From Deltaproteobacteria bacterium (GTDB taxonomy: Bacteria > Bdellovibrionota > JAJCYS01): DNA of 60,054 nucleotides. The translations under genes and the position numbers were made by a program. The DNA is taken from the NCBI GenBank assembly GCA_029262815.1, contig JAJCYS010000036.1, forward strand, positions 1 through 60,054, in the 5' to 3' direction. The number at the start of each line of letters is the position of its first letter. The first letter of the stretch is position 1. Positions 25,987-34,897 of this stretch are shown one piece after another. Under the pieces are notes generated by a model. It worked only from the letters and a program-made list of their open reading frames with translations. It made no database searches and was not told where the DNA came from.

Positions 25987-27921
25987 ATGAAGGCAAAAAT
26001 TGTACATATATCTGATAGCGTAACCAAGCAGCGGTCGGGGACCATCGCGGATCTCCTGAACTGTATCGTAGTCATTGATCGTGAAGGGGTCATCCTGGAT
26101 GTCAATGAATATGTGACCGCGATGGGGAAGAGTCGTCGCAAACTACTTCTGTCTGATAATATCGGTGAATCCATTTTATTACATCCGGCTGTCGAAGCCG
26201 AACCCTATGTCAAAGTAAAAATCGAAAGTCTGATTGCTGGAAATAGCTTTACGGGATTACAGGTCAACGGGATGTTGCCTGGAACGTGTCAAAAATTTTG
26301 GGCACGATGTTTCGGAGTGAACTGTCGGGGTTATTGTATTGTTGGGTTCGAAGATATCACGCAACAGAAATTGCTTGAGTCAGAGTCTTTGGGCGCAGTC
26401 CAGAAATTTCAAGCCTTGTTTGAGAATCATCCGGGAGGCGTATTTTGTTTTGACGCGAACGGATTTATTTTGGAAGTGAACAACGGCTCATGTAAGGTCT
26501 CTGGATATAATACTGACGAATTGATTGGGCGGAATTTTTCGCGATTCTTTATCCGCCAAGATTTGCCGACCATTGTAGCGAGTGCTCAAAGAGTTTTTCG
26601 CGGCAAGCCTGCTCATTTCGAGGCTCGATTTATTCGCAAAGATGGCAACAAGATCCATTTGTTTGTGACCTTTATTCCTATTACTGACAAAGCACACATT
26701 GATGGTTATTACGGCATTGCTCTAGACATTACAGAGCGCAAAAGACTTTCTAAACTCATACGGTCCTTAAAAGAAGAGTATGAAGATTTATTTGAAAATG
26801 CGCCCATGGGATTGTTTTCGGGATGTTTGGACAATGATGGCGAGTATGTCATTTCGCGCTTGAATCGAAAGGCCAGTAGTATCTTTGGGTATCATCGTGA
26901 TGAACTGTATCGGTTGCCATTGACCCAACTTGTCAGTGATGAAGATCAAGCAGGTCTGACTGAAACGTTTGAAGATAATATTAAAAGCCAGGCTCAAGAA
27001 GTCCTTGGTTTGCGAAAAGATGGGACGACTTTTCCAGCGTGGGTGTCTGTGGACGCGCAGGAAGATCAGCGATTTATCATAGCTGTGGACGACATTTCAT
27101 TGCGAAAAGAAATGGAAGCGACACAAGCTCGATTGATCCAAGAGCTAAAAGATAGCCATCATGCCCTAGAGCGAAAAAGTAAATTACAACAGCTGGTCCT
27201 TCGTATGCTGGGCCATGACTTCCGAAGTCCTTTTAATTCGATTTTGGGGGGTGCACGGTTGTTGATGGAGTTGGGGTTAACTGATGAGCAACGTGAGTTG
27301 GTGGATATTATTCACCGGAGTGCTACTCATGAACTCAAGCTCATCGATAATCTTTTGAAATTTTCACACATTGAAGAGCGTAATATCCGATTTAACGTTG
27401 AGCCGGTTTCTGCTCATGTGATTGCCCACGAGATTAAGGTGCAGCATGGGGAAGAAGCGAAGAAAAAGCATATCAAACTTATTGTGGATCAAGTAGATTC
27501 AGTATACTTCAAAGTCGATCTAGATTTACTCATGCGGAATGTGGTCGGGAATATTGTACATAATGCCATTAAATACTCTTATCCTGGTCAAGAAGTATCT
27601 ATTCATGTGCTTAAGGATAGAGATGGTTTTGGTGTGATCCAGGTTCAAGATAAAGGGATCGGAATTCCCGAAGAGCTATTGCCTTATATTTTTGATATCA
27701 ATCTCACTAAGAACCGTATGGGCACACAGAAGGAAAAATCGACGGGGTTTGGTCTGTATATCGCGTCTCAGATGGCCAAAATGATGGGGGGACAAGTTGA
27801 TGTCGAGACTGTGCCTGATAAAGGGACGCTCATGACTTTGCGAGTGCCGTTGGCCCTTCAAGCACGGCATAGGTTGCCTCGAAAACGCTCCAGGGCCCAT
27901 GACTTAGAGCAATCCCATTAG
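25987..27921 (+). CDS. PAS-domain sensor histidine kinase
   Basis: A 644-residue soluble kinase with no predicted membrane helix. Three PAS-like modules occupy ~20-130, ~140-255 and ~265-380, with typical linkers (DITERKRL and DISLRKEM). A HisKA domain follows, with His410 in GHDFRSP, then the HATPase: N-box NVVGNIVHNA, G1 DKGIGIP, F-box and G2 GFGLYI. A cytoplasmic PAS sensor suggests redox, light or small-molecule input. It sits behind the OmpR regulator and a receiver-only protein, its likely partners. The next gene is tRNA-Val. Confidence 0.93.
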   Translation: MKAKIVHISDSVTKQRSGTIADLLNCIVVIDREGVILDVNEYVTAMGKSRRKLLLSDNIGESILLHPAVEAEPYVKVKIESLIAGNSFTGLQVNGMLPGTCQKFWARCFGVNCRGYCIVGFEDITQQKLLESESLGAVQKFQALFENHPGGVFCFDANGFILEVNNGSCKVSGYNTDELIGRNFSRFFIRQDLPTIVASAQRVFRGKPAHFEARFIRKDGNKIHLFVTFIPITDKAHIDGYYGIALDITERKRLSKLIRSLKEEYEDLFENAPMGLFSGCLDNDGEYVISRLNRKASSIFGYHRDELYRLPLTQLVSDEDQAGLTETFEDNIKSQAQEVLGLRKDGTTFPAWVSVDAQEDQRFIIAVDDISLRKEMEATQARLIQELKDSHHALERKSKLQQLVLRMLGHDFRSPFNSILGGARLLMELGLTDEQRELVDIIHRSATHELKLIDNLLKFSHIEERNIRFNVEPVSAHVIAHEIKVQHGEEAKKKHIKLIVDQVDSVYFKVDLDLLMRNVVGNIVHNAIKYSYPGQEVSIHVLKDRDGFGVIQVQDKGIGIPEELLPYIFDINLTKNRMGTQKEKSTGFGLYIASQMAKMMGGQVDVETVPDKGTLMTLRVPLALQARHRLPRKRSRAHDLEQSH

Positions 27922-27949
27922 GCCATAGCTCAATATTTCCTAAAAACAC

Positions 27950-27978
27950 GTGAATTCTGAACTTTTGGTTGATATGAT
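27950..27978 (+). promoter_or_regulatory. Candidate promoter of tRNA-Val
   Basis: A good -10 hexamer TATGAT (27973-27978) lies 12 bases before the mature tRNA, with GTGAAT at 27950-27955, 17 bases upstream of it, as a partial -35. The position is right for a tRNA promoter; the -35 is weak. Confidence 0.4.
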
Positions 27979-27990
27979 ACTTGCCACTTG

Positions 27991-28067
27991 GGGCGCATAG
28001 CTCAGTTGGTTAGAGCGCCTGCCTTACAAGCAGGATGTCCGCGGTTCGAATCCGTGTGCGCCCACCA
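27991..28067 (+). tRNA. tRNA-Val (TAC)
   Basis: A complete cloverleaf: acceptor GGGCGCA/TGCGCCC, D-arm with TAGCTCAGTTGGTTAGAGC, anticodon stem CTGCC.../...CAG with loop CTTACAA giving TAC (Val), T-arm with GGTTCGAATCC, discriminator A and encoded CCA (28065-28067). It stands alone at the left border of an AT-richer orphan region. I looked for a repeat of its 3' end downstream as an integration scar and found none. Confidence 0.97.
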
Positions 28068-28109
28068 GCCTTCGCCCGGTACATACCGGACACATCAAAT
28101 TAGCCGCAT

Positions 28110-28805
28110 TTATTCTTTTAGGACATGTTCGGCTAGTTCACGAATTTTTTCATTTTTATGGTTTGTAAGTGTTTTAAGTTCTGAAATAGCGTTCATCCTT
28201 TTTAGTCCATCTATTGCTGCAGAGACAATATCAATATCTTTCTCATTATTTATCACATCAAGTAATTTTTCTTTTTCAGAAATCCAAGATTCCCCTCGTT
28301 CACTTATTATAAAAACGACTCTCATTCTTAACCTTGATGCAGGATCTGAAATGGCGCTTACTATACGTGCCTTGAACGGATCTAAGTATTCCGGATGTTT
28401 AGAGAGATGCCTTTTACTAATTTTTAGAAGTTGATAGAATGCATCAGCTCTTAGTCTGTTGGGGGGCTCAATCAATGAAGCAATAAATTTAACAGCAGGA
28501 AAGTAAACTTTACCCAATTCGCCTAGTGCATCCAATGCCCATACTTTATGGATGTATTTTCCAGTTGTTTTAAGCGCTGATTTAAATCTGAAAAAAGCTC
28601 TCTCGTGAAATGAAGTCATTTTTTTGATAACTGTTATTGAATATTCTCTAACGTCCTCATCTTTATCGGTAAGGGCTATTGAGGCTAGAGCTTCAGCAGC
28701 TAATGAACCACGATCTTTCATTTTCTCTAGTGTTTCAATAATTTTCAGACGAACGGCTTTGTCTGAATCATAAGCCTCATGACTGGAATGTCCAAGAACC
28801 TGGCT
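28110..28805 (-). pseudogene. HEAT-repeat protein, 5'-truncated remnant
   Basis: The frame from ATG 28721 to the stop at 28110 encodes 203 residues of helical pairs typical of HEAT repeats (for example AAEALASIALTDKDEDVREY). The same repeat pattern continues for 28 codons upstream of that ATG, to 28805, including SDKAVRLKIIETLEKM, but there is no usable start codon there, and a TAA interrupts at 28808-28806, next to a 41-bp tandem duplication. This suggests the 5' part of a longer gene was removed. A functional shorter product from ATG 28721 cannot be excluded. HEAT arrays generally mediate protein binding; no partner is evident. Confidence 0.6.
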
Positions 28806-28817
28806 TTATGGAAGCTT

Positions 28818-28899
28818 CAGTCAGGGTGCCAAAAGGTAGCCGGGGAACCTAAATGGTTCAGTCAGGGTGCCAAAAGGTAGCCGGGGAACCTAAATGGTT
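28818..28899. repeat. Perfect tandem duplication, two 41-bp units
   Basis: Units 28818-28858 and 28859-28899 are identical over all 41 bases (each starts CAGTCAGGGTGCC and ends CCTAAATGGTT). The repeat lies between the truncated HEAT gene and the next orphan gene. I found no further copy in the window. 41 is not a multiple of three, so it is not a coding repeat. Confidence 0.95.
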
Positions 28900-28907
28900 G
28901 CGTTCCC

Positions 28908-29489
28908 TTATTTAAAAAAGCTTTGTTGCGTTTTGATGTAGTACTGTTGTTCAACCTCAAAAACACCGTTCAATAAATCAATTTCAGATATTAATGCTCT
29001 CCTAGCTCGAGGAGTAATTGAATTCGACTCCTCCCTTGCCTTGCTAATACTCAAGGTGGCAAGTTTTCGTGCATTTTGCAAAACCTCTAATCCGATAGTG
29101 CCCAGTTGAATGATGTCATTGGTCAATGCATCTTGAGATTGGCCTCGTTCAATATCTATGCCTGAAAAGGCTACAAGCTTCTGATGTATGGTTAACGTTC
29201 GGGCTCCATGAATAAATGTTTTGCCAATGTAATAAAGCGAATGAGCTCGTACGAACGTGGATTCCTTTCTTCTTTGAGCTGTATTTAGAGCTTTATAGGC
29301 ATTGTATCGGGAAAAGGCTGTTGTGTGAAAACTTGCAGAAAGACCTTTGGCATTAAACTGCTTAAGCAGGGGCAACATAATTTCAATCTGCTCATTCAAG
29401 TTTTCTGAAACTTCATACGGTGTACTCCACCCAATTTGTGGATGCAACCCAACGCTTAAACAAATCAATCCAAATAAATATCGCATCAA
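28908..29489 (-). CDS. Hypothetical secreted protein
   Basis: A 193-residue orphan with a signal peptide (residues 1 to ~22, cleavage likely near GWS). The mature region is predicted helical, with many Ala, Leu, Thr and basic residues and no cysteines. No family is recognised. Its stop lies eight bases from the 41-bp tandem duplication. It is divergent from the next orphan at 29704 across ~210 AT-rich bases that probably carry both promoters. Confidence 0.6.
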   Translation of the reverse strand: MMRYLFGLICLSVGLHPQIGWSTPYEVSENLNEQIEIMLPLLKQFNAKGLSASFHTTAFSRYNAYKALNTAQRRKESTFVRAHSLYYIGKTFIHGARTLTIHQKLVAFSGIDIERGQSQDALTNDIIQLGTIGLEVLQNARKLATLSISKAREESNSITPRARRALISEIDLLNGVFEVEQQYYIKTQQSFFK

Positions 29490-29703
29490 GCAACCTCGAG
29501 TTCTTATCGGAATGACCTATAATTAATTTAGTATATAACTTAATAAAAAACATTAGTTCTCTGGTATCCCAGGTGTGAGCAAGGGAGCTGCTTAATGTAA
29601 AAAGAGGGTTAATTATTGGTATAGGAGAAGATGAAATTTATTTGACGAATCCCAAGATCCATTCTGAAGAGAACTGGACTATACTAGTCAATGTCATAAA
29701 AAA

Positions 29704-30873
29704 ATGAGAAAGGGATGTCTCAGAACAGTTTGCGTTTTCAGCTATTTCATTCTTTTTCTGCTGCCTATTTTTCACGTACATGGTTGTGACTATTTCGATC
29801 AAATTAAGCGACTGCTTCAAGTCGATCCCAGTGATGTTGTTCAAAAACAATTCAAAGATACGGCCAAAGAGTCATTTTTAAGCTCTGAAGATTATAACGG
29901 TCTGAGTAAGGATGAAGTTGTGTTGGTGGCTTGCATTATGCGAAGAATATACAATGCAGCTAAGTTGTTTCCCGTAGAAAAATTGGAAAAAGAAGTTGAA
30001 AATACTTCCAGTATAGATCAGAAGCCGGCCTCTTCTAAGAACAGCGCAGACCAAAAACCGGGTCCTTCTACGGACACAGTAGATCAAAACTATGTCTCTA
30101 CGGGCAGATATATTAGTTTTTCAAAATACACGCACCTCTTAGAAGGGTTGGAACAAAAACAATGGCTTTGGGAAAATTTTCATGAACTATCAGAAGTTAA
30201 AGATAAAAAAATACGCAGGAAAGAACTTCGTAGTTTTCATAGAAACATAGCCATACAGCGGGCTATCCGGATTAGCTTTAGAGATAACAAAAGAGGATTA
30301 GTTACAGAGCGTAATGAGCTTATAAAAAAGAATTTAAAACAGAAAATCTCCTCTCGTAAGCAATTCCGAAAGGTTCAATTAATACTGAAAGAAATAATCA
30401 GTACTGAAAATGAATTGAAGAGACGCCAAAAGATAGTATTTTATGGCAAACTCAAATCAACTAAAGCCTCTGATTCAAAAAAAGGAATACAGGTACTAGA
30501 GAAAACATTGAAGAGTCTAACGAAAGAATTTGACAAGGAGTTAGAGGAGCTTTCAACAATGGCTTATGATGAATTTTTAAGCCGCCCTTATCAGATGTAT
30601 AGCAGTATCGATAGTATGGTGAAATACTATACAGATTTTCGAAAAATGGTCCGCATTGAGATGAAAAATGATATGTGGTTTCCACAAAGGTGGACATATG
30701 CAACACAAGATTTTTTTGTCGTACAACGACTTAATTGGATGAATGTGAGCACGTTTAAAAAAGTCGCCATTGTCCCCGTAGGACTTTTTGCTTTAAACGA
30801 AATTTCAAAACTCACTGCTAATAAAAAATTATTAGTTTTGTTATCACAATTACTTAAAGAGTATTTCAAATAA
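29704..30873 (+). CDS. Hypothetical protein with signal/anchor and lysine-rich helical region
   Basis: A 389-residue orphan. A hydrophobic stretch at ~8-26 followed by Cys28 could be a signal peptide or anchor. Residues ~100-128 hold an imperfect short repeat of DQKP-type units with Ser/Thr linkers. Residues ~150-290 are strongly Lys/Arg/Glu-rich and likely coiled-coil. Near the C-terminus is another hydrophobic segment. The start lacks a clear ribosome site. No family is recognised and the coding call rests on length and composition. It is followed closely by another orphan on the same strand. Confidence 0.55.
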   Translation: MRKGCLRTVCVFSYFILFLLPIFHVHGCDYFDQIKRLLQVDPSDVVQKQFKDTAKESFLSSEDYNGLSKDEVVLVACIMRRIYNAAKLFPVEKLEKEVENTSSIDQKPASSKNSADQKPGPSTDTVDQNYVSTGRYISFSKYTHLLEGLEQKQWLWENFHELSEVKDKKIRRKELRSFHRNIAIQRAIRISFRDNKRGLVTERNELIKKNLKQKISSRKQFRKVQLILKEIISTENELKRRQKIVFYGKLKSTKASDSKKGIQVLEKTLKSLTKEFDKELEELSTMAYDEFLSRPYQMYSSIDSMVKYYTDFRKMVRIEMKNDMWFPQRWTYATQDFFVVQRLNWMNVSTFKKVAIVPVGLFALNEISKLTANKKLLVLLSQLLKEYFK

Positions 30874-30911
30874 TACTTTAGATCCCAGGTTCCTGTTCCG
30901 ATACGCGATAC

Positions 30912-31523
30912 ATGGGTTATTTACGTATAGCATTGCTTGGGTTTTGTGTGATCGGTACTGGTCTGTGTGTCAATACTAGTTATGCCGGTTCCGCAACTTC
31001 ATTTATGGCCTTAGTCGGTAAATGGTATGAGTTGAAGCATATGTATATCAACAGAGGGGGGCACAATATGGTATTCCCTCCTGATCGAACAGGGTATCCG
31101 TTTTTGACTTACCTTTCAAATTCATTTCCAGAACATCCTGGACGCATGCGATATTTTTATACGGTTAATGGGGTGGTAAAATACTGTGATCGTGACTCAA
31201 TTTCAAAAACGGAGTTGCTTCCCACACTAAGCGATATGATCGTACGTTTGCGAATTACGATCCATAAGGAACATGGCTGTTCGGAGTTAAATCTGCTGGG
31301 AATAGATGTGCCAAGGACCTTTGATTCAGAGATGAAGCGTTTGCCAAGTAATGTACTTAGTTACGAGAGCAAGCAGATTATTGCTGATATCGATGCACCT
31401 GTGGCAGTATATGAAGAAGCAAAGCCAGGTGCCGAAGTCCGGGGACCGAGTAGTCGACAAGGGCAGATTCCTGAACTGGGTTCTGTTGTTTATCCAAACT
31501 ACCAGGAAATATTCAACGAATAA
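30912..31523 (+). CDS. Hypothetical secreted protein
   Basis: A 203-residue orphan with a signal peptide (~1-25, cleavage likely after SYA). The mature part includes a pair of cysteines (YCDRD and GCSEL) that might form a disulfide, and a Pro-rich C-terminus. It lies 38 bases after the previous orphan gene, so it is probably cotranscribed with it. Its last 11 bases overlap the convergent oxidoreductase gene. There are no recognisable catalytic motifs. Confidence 0.6.
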   Translation: MGYLRIALLGFCVIGTGLCVNTSYAGSATSFMALVGKWYELKHMYINRGGHNMVFPPDRTGYPFLTYLSNSFPEHPGRMRYFYTVNGVVKYCDRDSISKTELLPTLSDMIVRLRITIHKEHGCSELNLLGIDVPRTFDSEMKRLPSNVLSYESKQIIADIDAPVAVYEEAKPGAEVRGPSSRQGQIPELGSVVYPNYQEIFNE

Positions 31524-33021
31524 AAAACCAGAATTTTAAAAAGGCTTTCACCAAAGGTGTGAGCTTCTGACGCTGGTATTGATCTGCCACTTTCTTAATC
31601 AGTTCGCCTTGTGTCGGATATGGAAAAATAATAGACGCAAACTGACTCAGTCCAATTTTTTTCTGAATTGCAAGGGTTAGTGGGTTAATCATGTCACCTG
31701 CATGACGTGCAACGATGGTTGCCCCCAGTATCTGGTCCGATTTTTTTCGCGTGATTATTTTGGCGAACCCTTCGTGGTCACTATCAAGGTTAGCGCGATC
31801 TGTCGACGTGAGCGGGATTTTTAATACGTCGTAGCTATTGGGTTTGAGTGTGCCAGTGGTAGCACCTGTATGCGCTACTTCAGGATCCGTGTAGGTGCAC
31901 CATGGGATAGTTAGGGTTTTGAATTTCTTTCGACCCCAAAAAAGGCTATTTTGTATGACAATTCGGGCTGTGGCGTCCGCGGTATGCGTAAATTTTGGCG
32001 CGAGACAACAATCTCCAGCAGCATAAATTTTGGGGTTTGATGTTTGCATGCGGTCATTCACTTGAATTCCTAATGGTGCTGTCGCTTTAACGTGCGCCTC
32101 TTCGAGCTTAAGACCATCAATGTTAGGTGCCCGACCTGCAGCCACCAACACATGAGACCCTTGAAGTACTTTGGAGGCGCCGTCATGGGTTAAGACAAGC
32201 TCTATGCCAGCATCTTTTCGTGTGACAGCATTGATTCGCGCCTTCATAAACAATTTTATTTTTTCGTGCTTAAACCGCTGAGCAATCAACTCACCGGCTT
32301 CGGGCTCATCAGCTGGGAGCAAATGTGCAACGTCGTTCACTATACTTACTTCAGATCCTAAACGTCTAAAAGCCTGTGCCAGTTCGCATCCAATAGGTCC
32401 TCCTCCGATGACAATCAAATGAGCAGGACGGCTTTCGAGGTTAAAAACAGTTTCATTGGTTAACATAGGAACGTCTTTTAATCCCGGTATGGGTGGAACG
32501 GCAGCGCGACTGCCCGTCGCAATCACGGCTTTTTTAAATGAAAGTGTTGCGTCGTTTACATTGATTGTCTTGGGTGAGGAAAACTCTGGATTTCCAAAAT
32601 AGACATCTATACCTTGAGCTCTCAATTTCTCAGCAGAATCATGGTGGCTAATGACTGAGCGTAATCGACGAACTCGTTCCATGACAGCTTCAAAAGAGAT
32701 CGTCGTCTTGTCTCGTAGGGGGAGTCCAAATTCTTCAGTATCTAGAGCGTCATAAATTGCTTTTGCAGATCGAATAAGTGCTTTTGATGGGACACACCCG
32801 GTATTCAGACAATCACCGCCGAGCAGATTTTTTTCGATTAAGGCAACTTTTGCGCCAAGTCCAGAAGCCCCCATGGCAGAAATGAGTCCAGCTGACCCTC
32901 CGCCTACCACAACTAGGTGGTAGTATCCCCGGGGCGTGGGGTTTTGCCAATTCTGAGGGCGGACTTGTCCGATTAGGGCACGGTTATAGGAATCGTCAGG
33001 TGATAACTCGAAAGATGACAT
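31513..33021 (-). CDS. FAD-dependent pyridine nucleotide-disulfide oxidoreductase (mercuric-reductase/lipoamide-dehydrogenase-like)
   Basis: A 502-residue flavoprotein. It contains the FAD-binding GGGSAGL near residue 39, the redox-active disulfide GGDCLNTGCVPSKAL near ~70, an NAD(P)-binding VIGGGPIGCELA near ~210, the second FAD block YAAGDC, and a dimerisation domain. The C-terminal catalytic HPTxxE of lipoamide dehydrogenase reads YPTQGE, so Tyr replaces His, a pattern seen in a mercuric-reductase-like subfamily often linked to TVP38/TMEM64 proteins. One such protein is encoded at 37440. It lacks a paired C-terminal vicinal Cys for Hg. The substrate is unknown. Confidence 0.88.
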   Translation of the reverse strand: MSSFELSPDDSYNRALIGQVRPQNWQNPTPRGYYHLVVVGGGSAGLISAMGASGLGAKVALIEKNLLGGDCLNTGCVPSKALIRSAKAIYDALDTEEFGLPLRDKTTISFEAVMERVRRLRSVISHHDSAEKLRAQGIDVYFGNPEFSSPKTINVNDATLSFKKAVIATGSRAAVPPIPGLKDVPMLTNETVFNLESRPAHLIVIGGGPIGCELAQAFRRLGSEVSIVNDVAHLLPADEPEAGELIAQRFKHEKIKLFMKARINAVTRKDAGIELVLTHDGASKVLQGSHVLVAAGRAPNIDGLKLEEAHVKATAPLGIQVNDRMQTSNPKIYAAGDCCLAPKFTHTADATARIVIQNSLFWGRKKFKTLTIPWCTYTDPEVAHTGATTGTLKPNSYDVLKIPLTSTDRANLDSDHEGFAKIITRKKSDQILGATIVARHAGDMINPLTLAIQKKIGLSQFASIIFPYPTQGELIKKVADQYQRQKLTPLVKAFLKFWFFIR

Positions 33022-33090
33022 AGTAGACTCCTCCTTGAAGCTCAGTACTTATTTTCCCATACTGTTCTTAGTTCTCGCAAGGAAAGGGTG

Positions 33091-33984
33091 TTAAGACTGT
33101 GTGAGGTTGTGATAGGCGACCAATTTGTAAGCGAGTTTAGCAGCTAGGAAATCGGCATGTTCTAAGTGAGCTCTAGGCATCAATTCGTTGATGTCACATG
33201 CATGAACTGTTTTTTGTTGAAATACAGCCTTCAAGAGTCTGAGGGTTTCGTACCACTCGAGTCCTCCAGGTTCTGGGGTGCCTACGGCAGGAACGATTGC
33301 AGGAGATAATCCATCCAAATCAATGGTGATATAGATGTCCTGAGGCAAATGATCGAGTACCTTCGTAATGGCCTCTTCGATAGGGCGTTCATGCCAGACC
33401 TGATCACTGATCATCATAATATTTGGGTTTGCTTTAAGGTATGTCCATTCTTCAGGACACATGGATCGAATACCAACCGAAGCCAGGTTTAGATCTGGAG
33501 TTAATATACGTCGCATGGCACAGGCATGACTCAACGGATCATCTTGGTATTGGTCCCGAAGATCGGCATGGGCATCAATTTGTAAAATGCCAATGGGGCG
33601 GTCTTGAAGGTTATGATGTAGTCCCCTGAAAGCACCTACGGTAACCGTGTGTTCCCCGCCTAATACGATGGGTGTTTTGCCATCTTTAAGGATCCGGCTG
33701 CAGGTATGTGCGGTTGTTTCAACCCACGCTTCAGCGTTTTTAAAGTCTGGGGGGGTTATTGGATCTAGGGTGTGGATGCCAGAGTTACAGGGCTCGTCCT
33801 CTACTTCCATGTCAAAAGTTTCAATTTGGGAAGAGGCCTGAATTAAAGCATCTGGGCCAAGAGTCGTGCCGTTCATATAGCTTGTTGTAAGTTCCATTGG
33901 GCAAGGAACTATAACGTAATTCGCAGAATCGTAACCCGTAAGTGCAGGTTCGAGGTCAAGAAACGTTGGCTTCATACTACTCAA
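33091..33984 (-). CDS. speB: Agmatinase (arginase/ureohydrolase family)
   Basis: A 297-residue ureohydrolase with the di-manganese motifs in order: GGEHTVT, DAHADLRD and DLDGLSPA. It hydrolyses agmatine to putrescine and urea. The agmatinase assignment over arginase is supported by the adjacent arginine decarboxylase gene, which supplies agmatine; the two genes overlap by eight bases on the same strand. The length is normal for the family (~290-310). The pair would form a two-step cytoplasmic route to putrescine. Confidence 0.92.
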   Translation of the reverse strand: MSSMKPTFLDLEPALTGYDSANYVIVPCPMELTTSYMNGTTLGPDALIQASSQIETFDMEVEDEPCNSGIHTLDPITPPDFKNAEAWVETTAHTCSRILKDGKTPIVLGGEHTVTVGAFRGLHHNLQDRPIGILQIDAHADLRDQYQDDPLSHACAMRRILTPDLNLASVGIRSMCPEEWTYLKANPNIMMISDQVWHERPIEEAITKVLDHLPQDIYITIDLDGLSPAIVPAVGTPEPGGLEWYETLRLLKAVFQQKTVHACDINELMPRAHLEHADFLAAKLAYKLVAYHNLTQS

Positions 33985-34531
33985 GGATGAGAACAGCAGC
34001 AGAAACTACAGTTGTCCACAACCCATCTTTATTACCCGTAGCTGTTTGGGTGATGTTGGTGGTTCGAACAATATCTTTGTTAATTTTCCAGAGATCGCGA
34101 CGTGCATCATATGTGACGTTTTTGTCATACGAGATACCAAGCGTGGATGCGAGCATCTGTGCGGCTAGGTCTTCGGCATATTCACCGGCGACTTTTTCTT
34201 TAACGCCATGGTCGTGATATTCGCTGAGGTAACCATACTTATTGCGATCACGTGGCAATGCAATGCCAATCGAGGAGGCGATCAGGCGATTAGGCTCATT
34301 GGTACTGCACTCCGCTAACACCACAAACAGAATCTGGCCTGGGAAAAGCTTTTTAGCGCCTTTAGTTCTGGGAATAATTTTACATCCAGGGGGGCAAATT
34401 GATGATACGCGAACAAGGTTAAATTCGGCAATACTGGCCTGTCTGAGGGCCTCTTCGAAGGAAGCTAATTTTTCTTTGTGCCGGCCGACGCCTTTGGTCA
34501 AAAACATTTCCTTTGCTACAAACGTATTCAT
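33977..34531 (-). CDS. Pyruvoyl-dependent arginine decarboxylase
   Basis: A 184-residue PvlArgDC proenzyme. The self-cleavage site is visible as Ser43-Ser44 within LVRVSSICPPGC. Cleavage yields an alpha chain starting with a pyruvoyl group made from Ser44. The downstream GEYAEDLAAQM block carries the conserved Glu of the active site. It produces agmatine plus CO2 from arginine. The overlap with the agmatinase gene indicates a dedicated operon. The size fits bacterial members. It may alternatively act in acid resistance, but no arginine/agmatine antiporter gene is visible here. Confidence 0.93.
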   Translation of the reverse strand: MNTFVAKEMFLTKGVGRHKEKLASFEEALRQASIAEFNLVRVSSICPPGCKIIPRTKGAKKLFPGQILFVVLAECSTNEPNRLIASSIGIALPRDRNKYGYLSEYHDHGVKEKVAGEYAEDLAAQMLASTLGISYDKNVTYDARRDLWKINKDIVRTTNITQTATGNKDGLWTTVVSAAVLILE

Positions 34532-34679
34532 TTTTTGTGCTCATCCTTTTCAAATGGTTGGGAAAAAATGTATAAAACAATTTTTAGCTATAAAAGGACC
34601 TTGGGTCAAGGCATTTTGTTGACAAATTGGTGTTATTTGTATTTGAATGGGTCGAAGGGGTTAATCCCCTGAAGTAAAT

Positions 34680-34757
34680 GGTGGGTGTAGCTCAGTTGGT
34701 TAGAGCACCAGATTGTGATTCTGGGGGTCGCGGGTTCAATTCCCGTCACTCACCCCA
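34680..34757 (+). tRNA. tRNA-His (GTG)
   Basis: An acceptor GTGGGTG/CACTCAC with one G-U pair, an extra G at -1 (34680) opposite discriminator C73 (34754) as required for histidyl-tRNA synthetase, a D-arm with TAGCTCAGTTGGTTAGAGC, anticodon loop TTGTGAT giving GTG, T-arm GGGTTCAATTCCC, and encoded CCA (34755-34757). A perfect TTGACA lies at 34619-34624, with TATTTG or TTTGAA in the -10 area, as a possible promoter. Confidence 0.97.
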
Positions 34758-34792
34758 GCCTTCGCTTTTTGCTAGCGTAAAAAGCTACGGCT
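34757..34792 (+). terminator. Hairpin after tRNA-His, candidate terminator
   Basis: AGCC-TTC-GCTTTTT (34757-34770) pairs with AAAAAGC-TAC-GGCT (34779-34792) with two mismatches around an 8-base loop. The stem starts at the tRNA's final base and could mark 3' processing or termination. It lacks a long T-run after the stem. A second small palindrome, CTGGC-TTC-GCCAG, follows at 34791-34803. Confidence 0.45.
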
Positions 34793-34897
34793 GGCTTCGC
34801 CAGTAAATGATACATTCCTTAAACATAGCAGAGGTGCCCCCTCCCAAACTTGACCAATGTGGAAACGTAGGACGGGCAAGTCCAACTTCCCTAGCAC

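Noticed and set aside
28076..28089. CCGGTA-CA-TACCGG palindrome after tRNA-Val as a terminator
   Set aside because: The two-base loop is too small for a stable RNA hairpin and no T-run follows.
27991..31523. Genomic island integrated at tRNA-Val
   Set aside because: No repeat of the tRNA 3' end and no integrase gene found in the following region, so integration is not supported beyond position.
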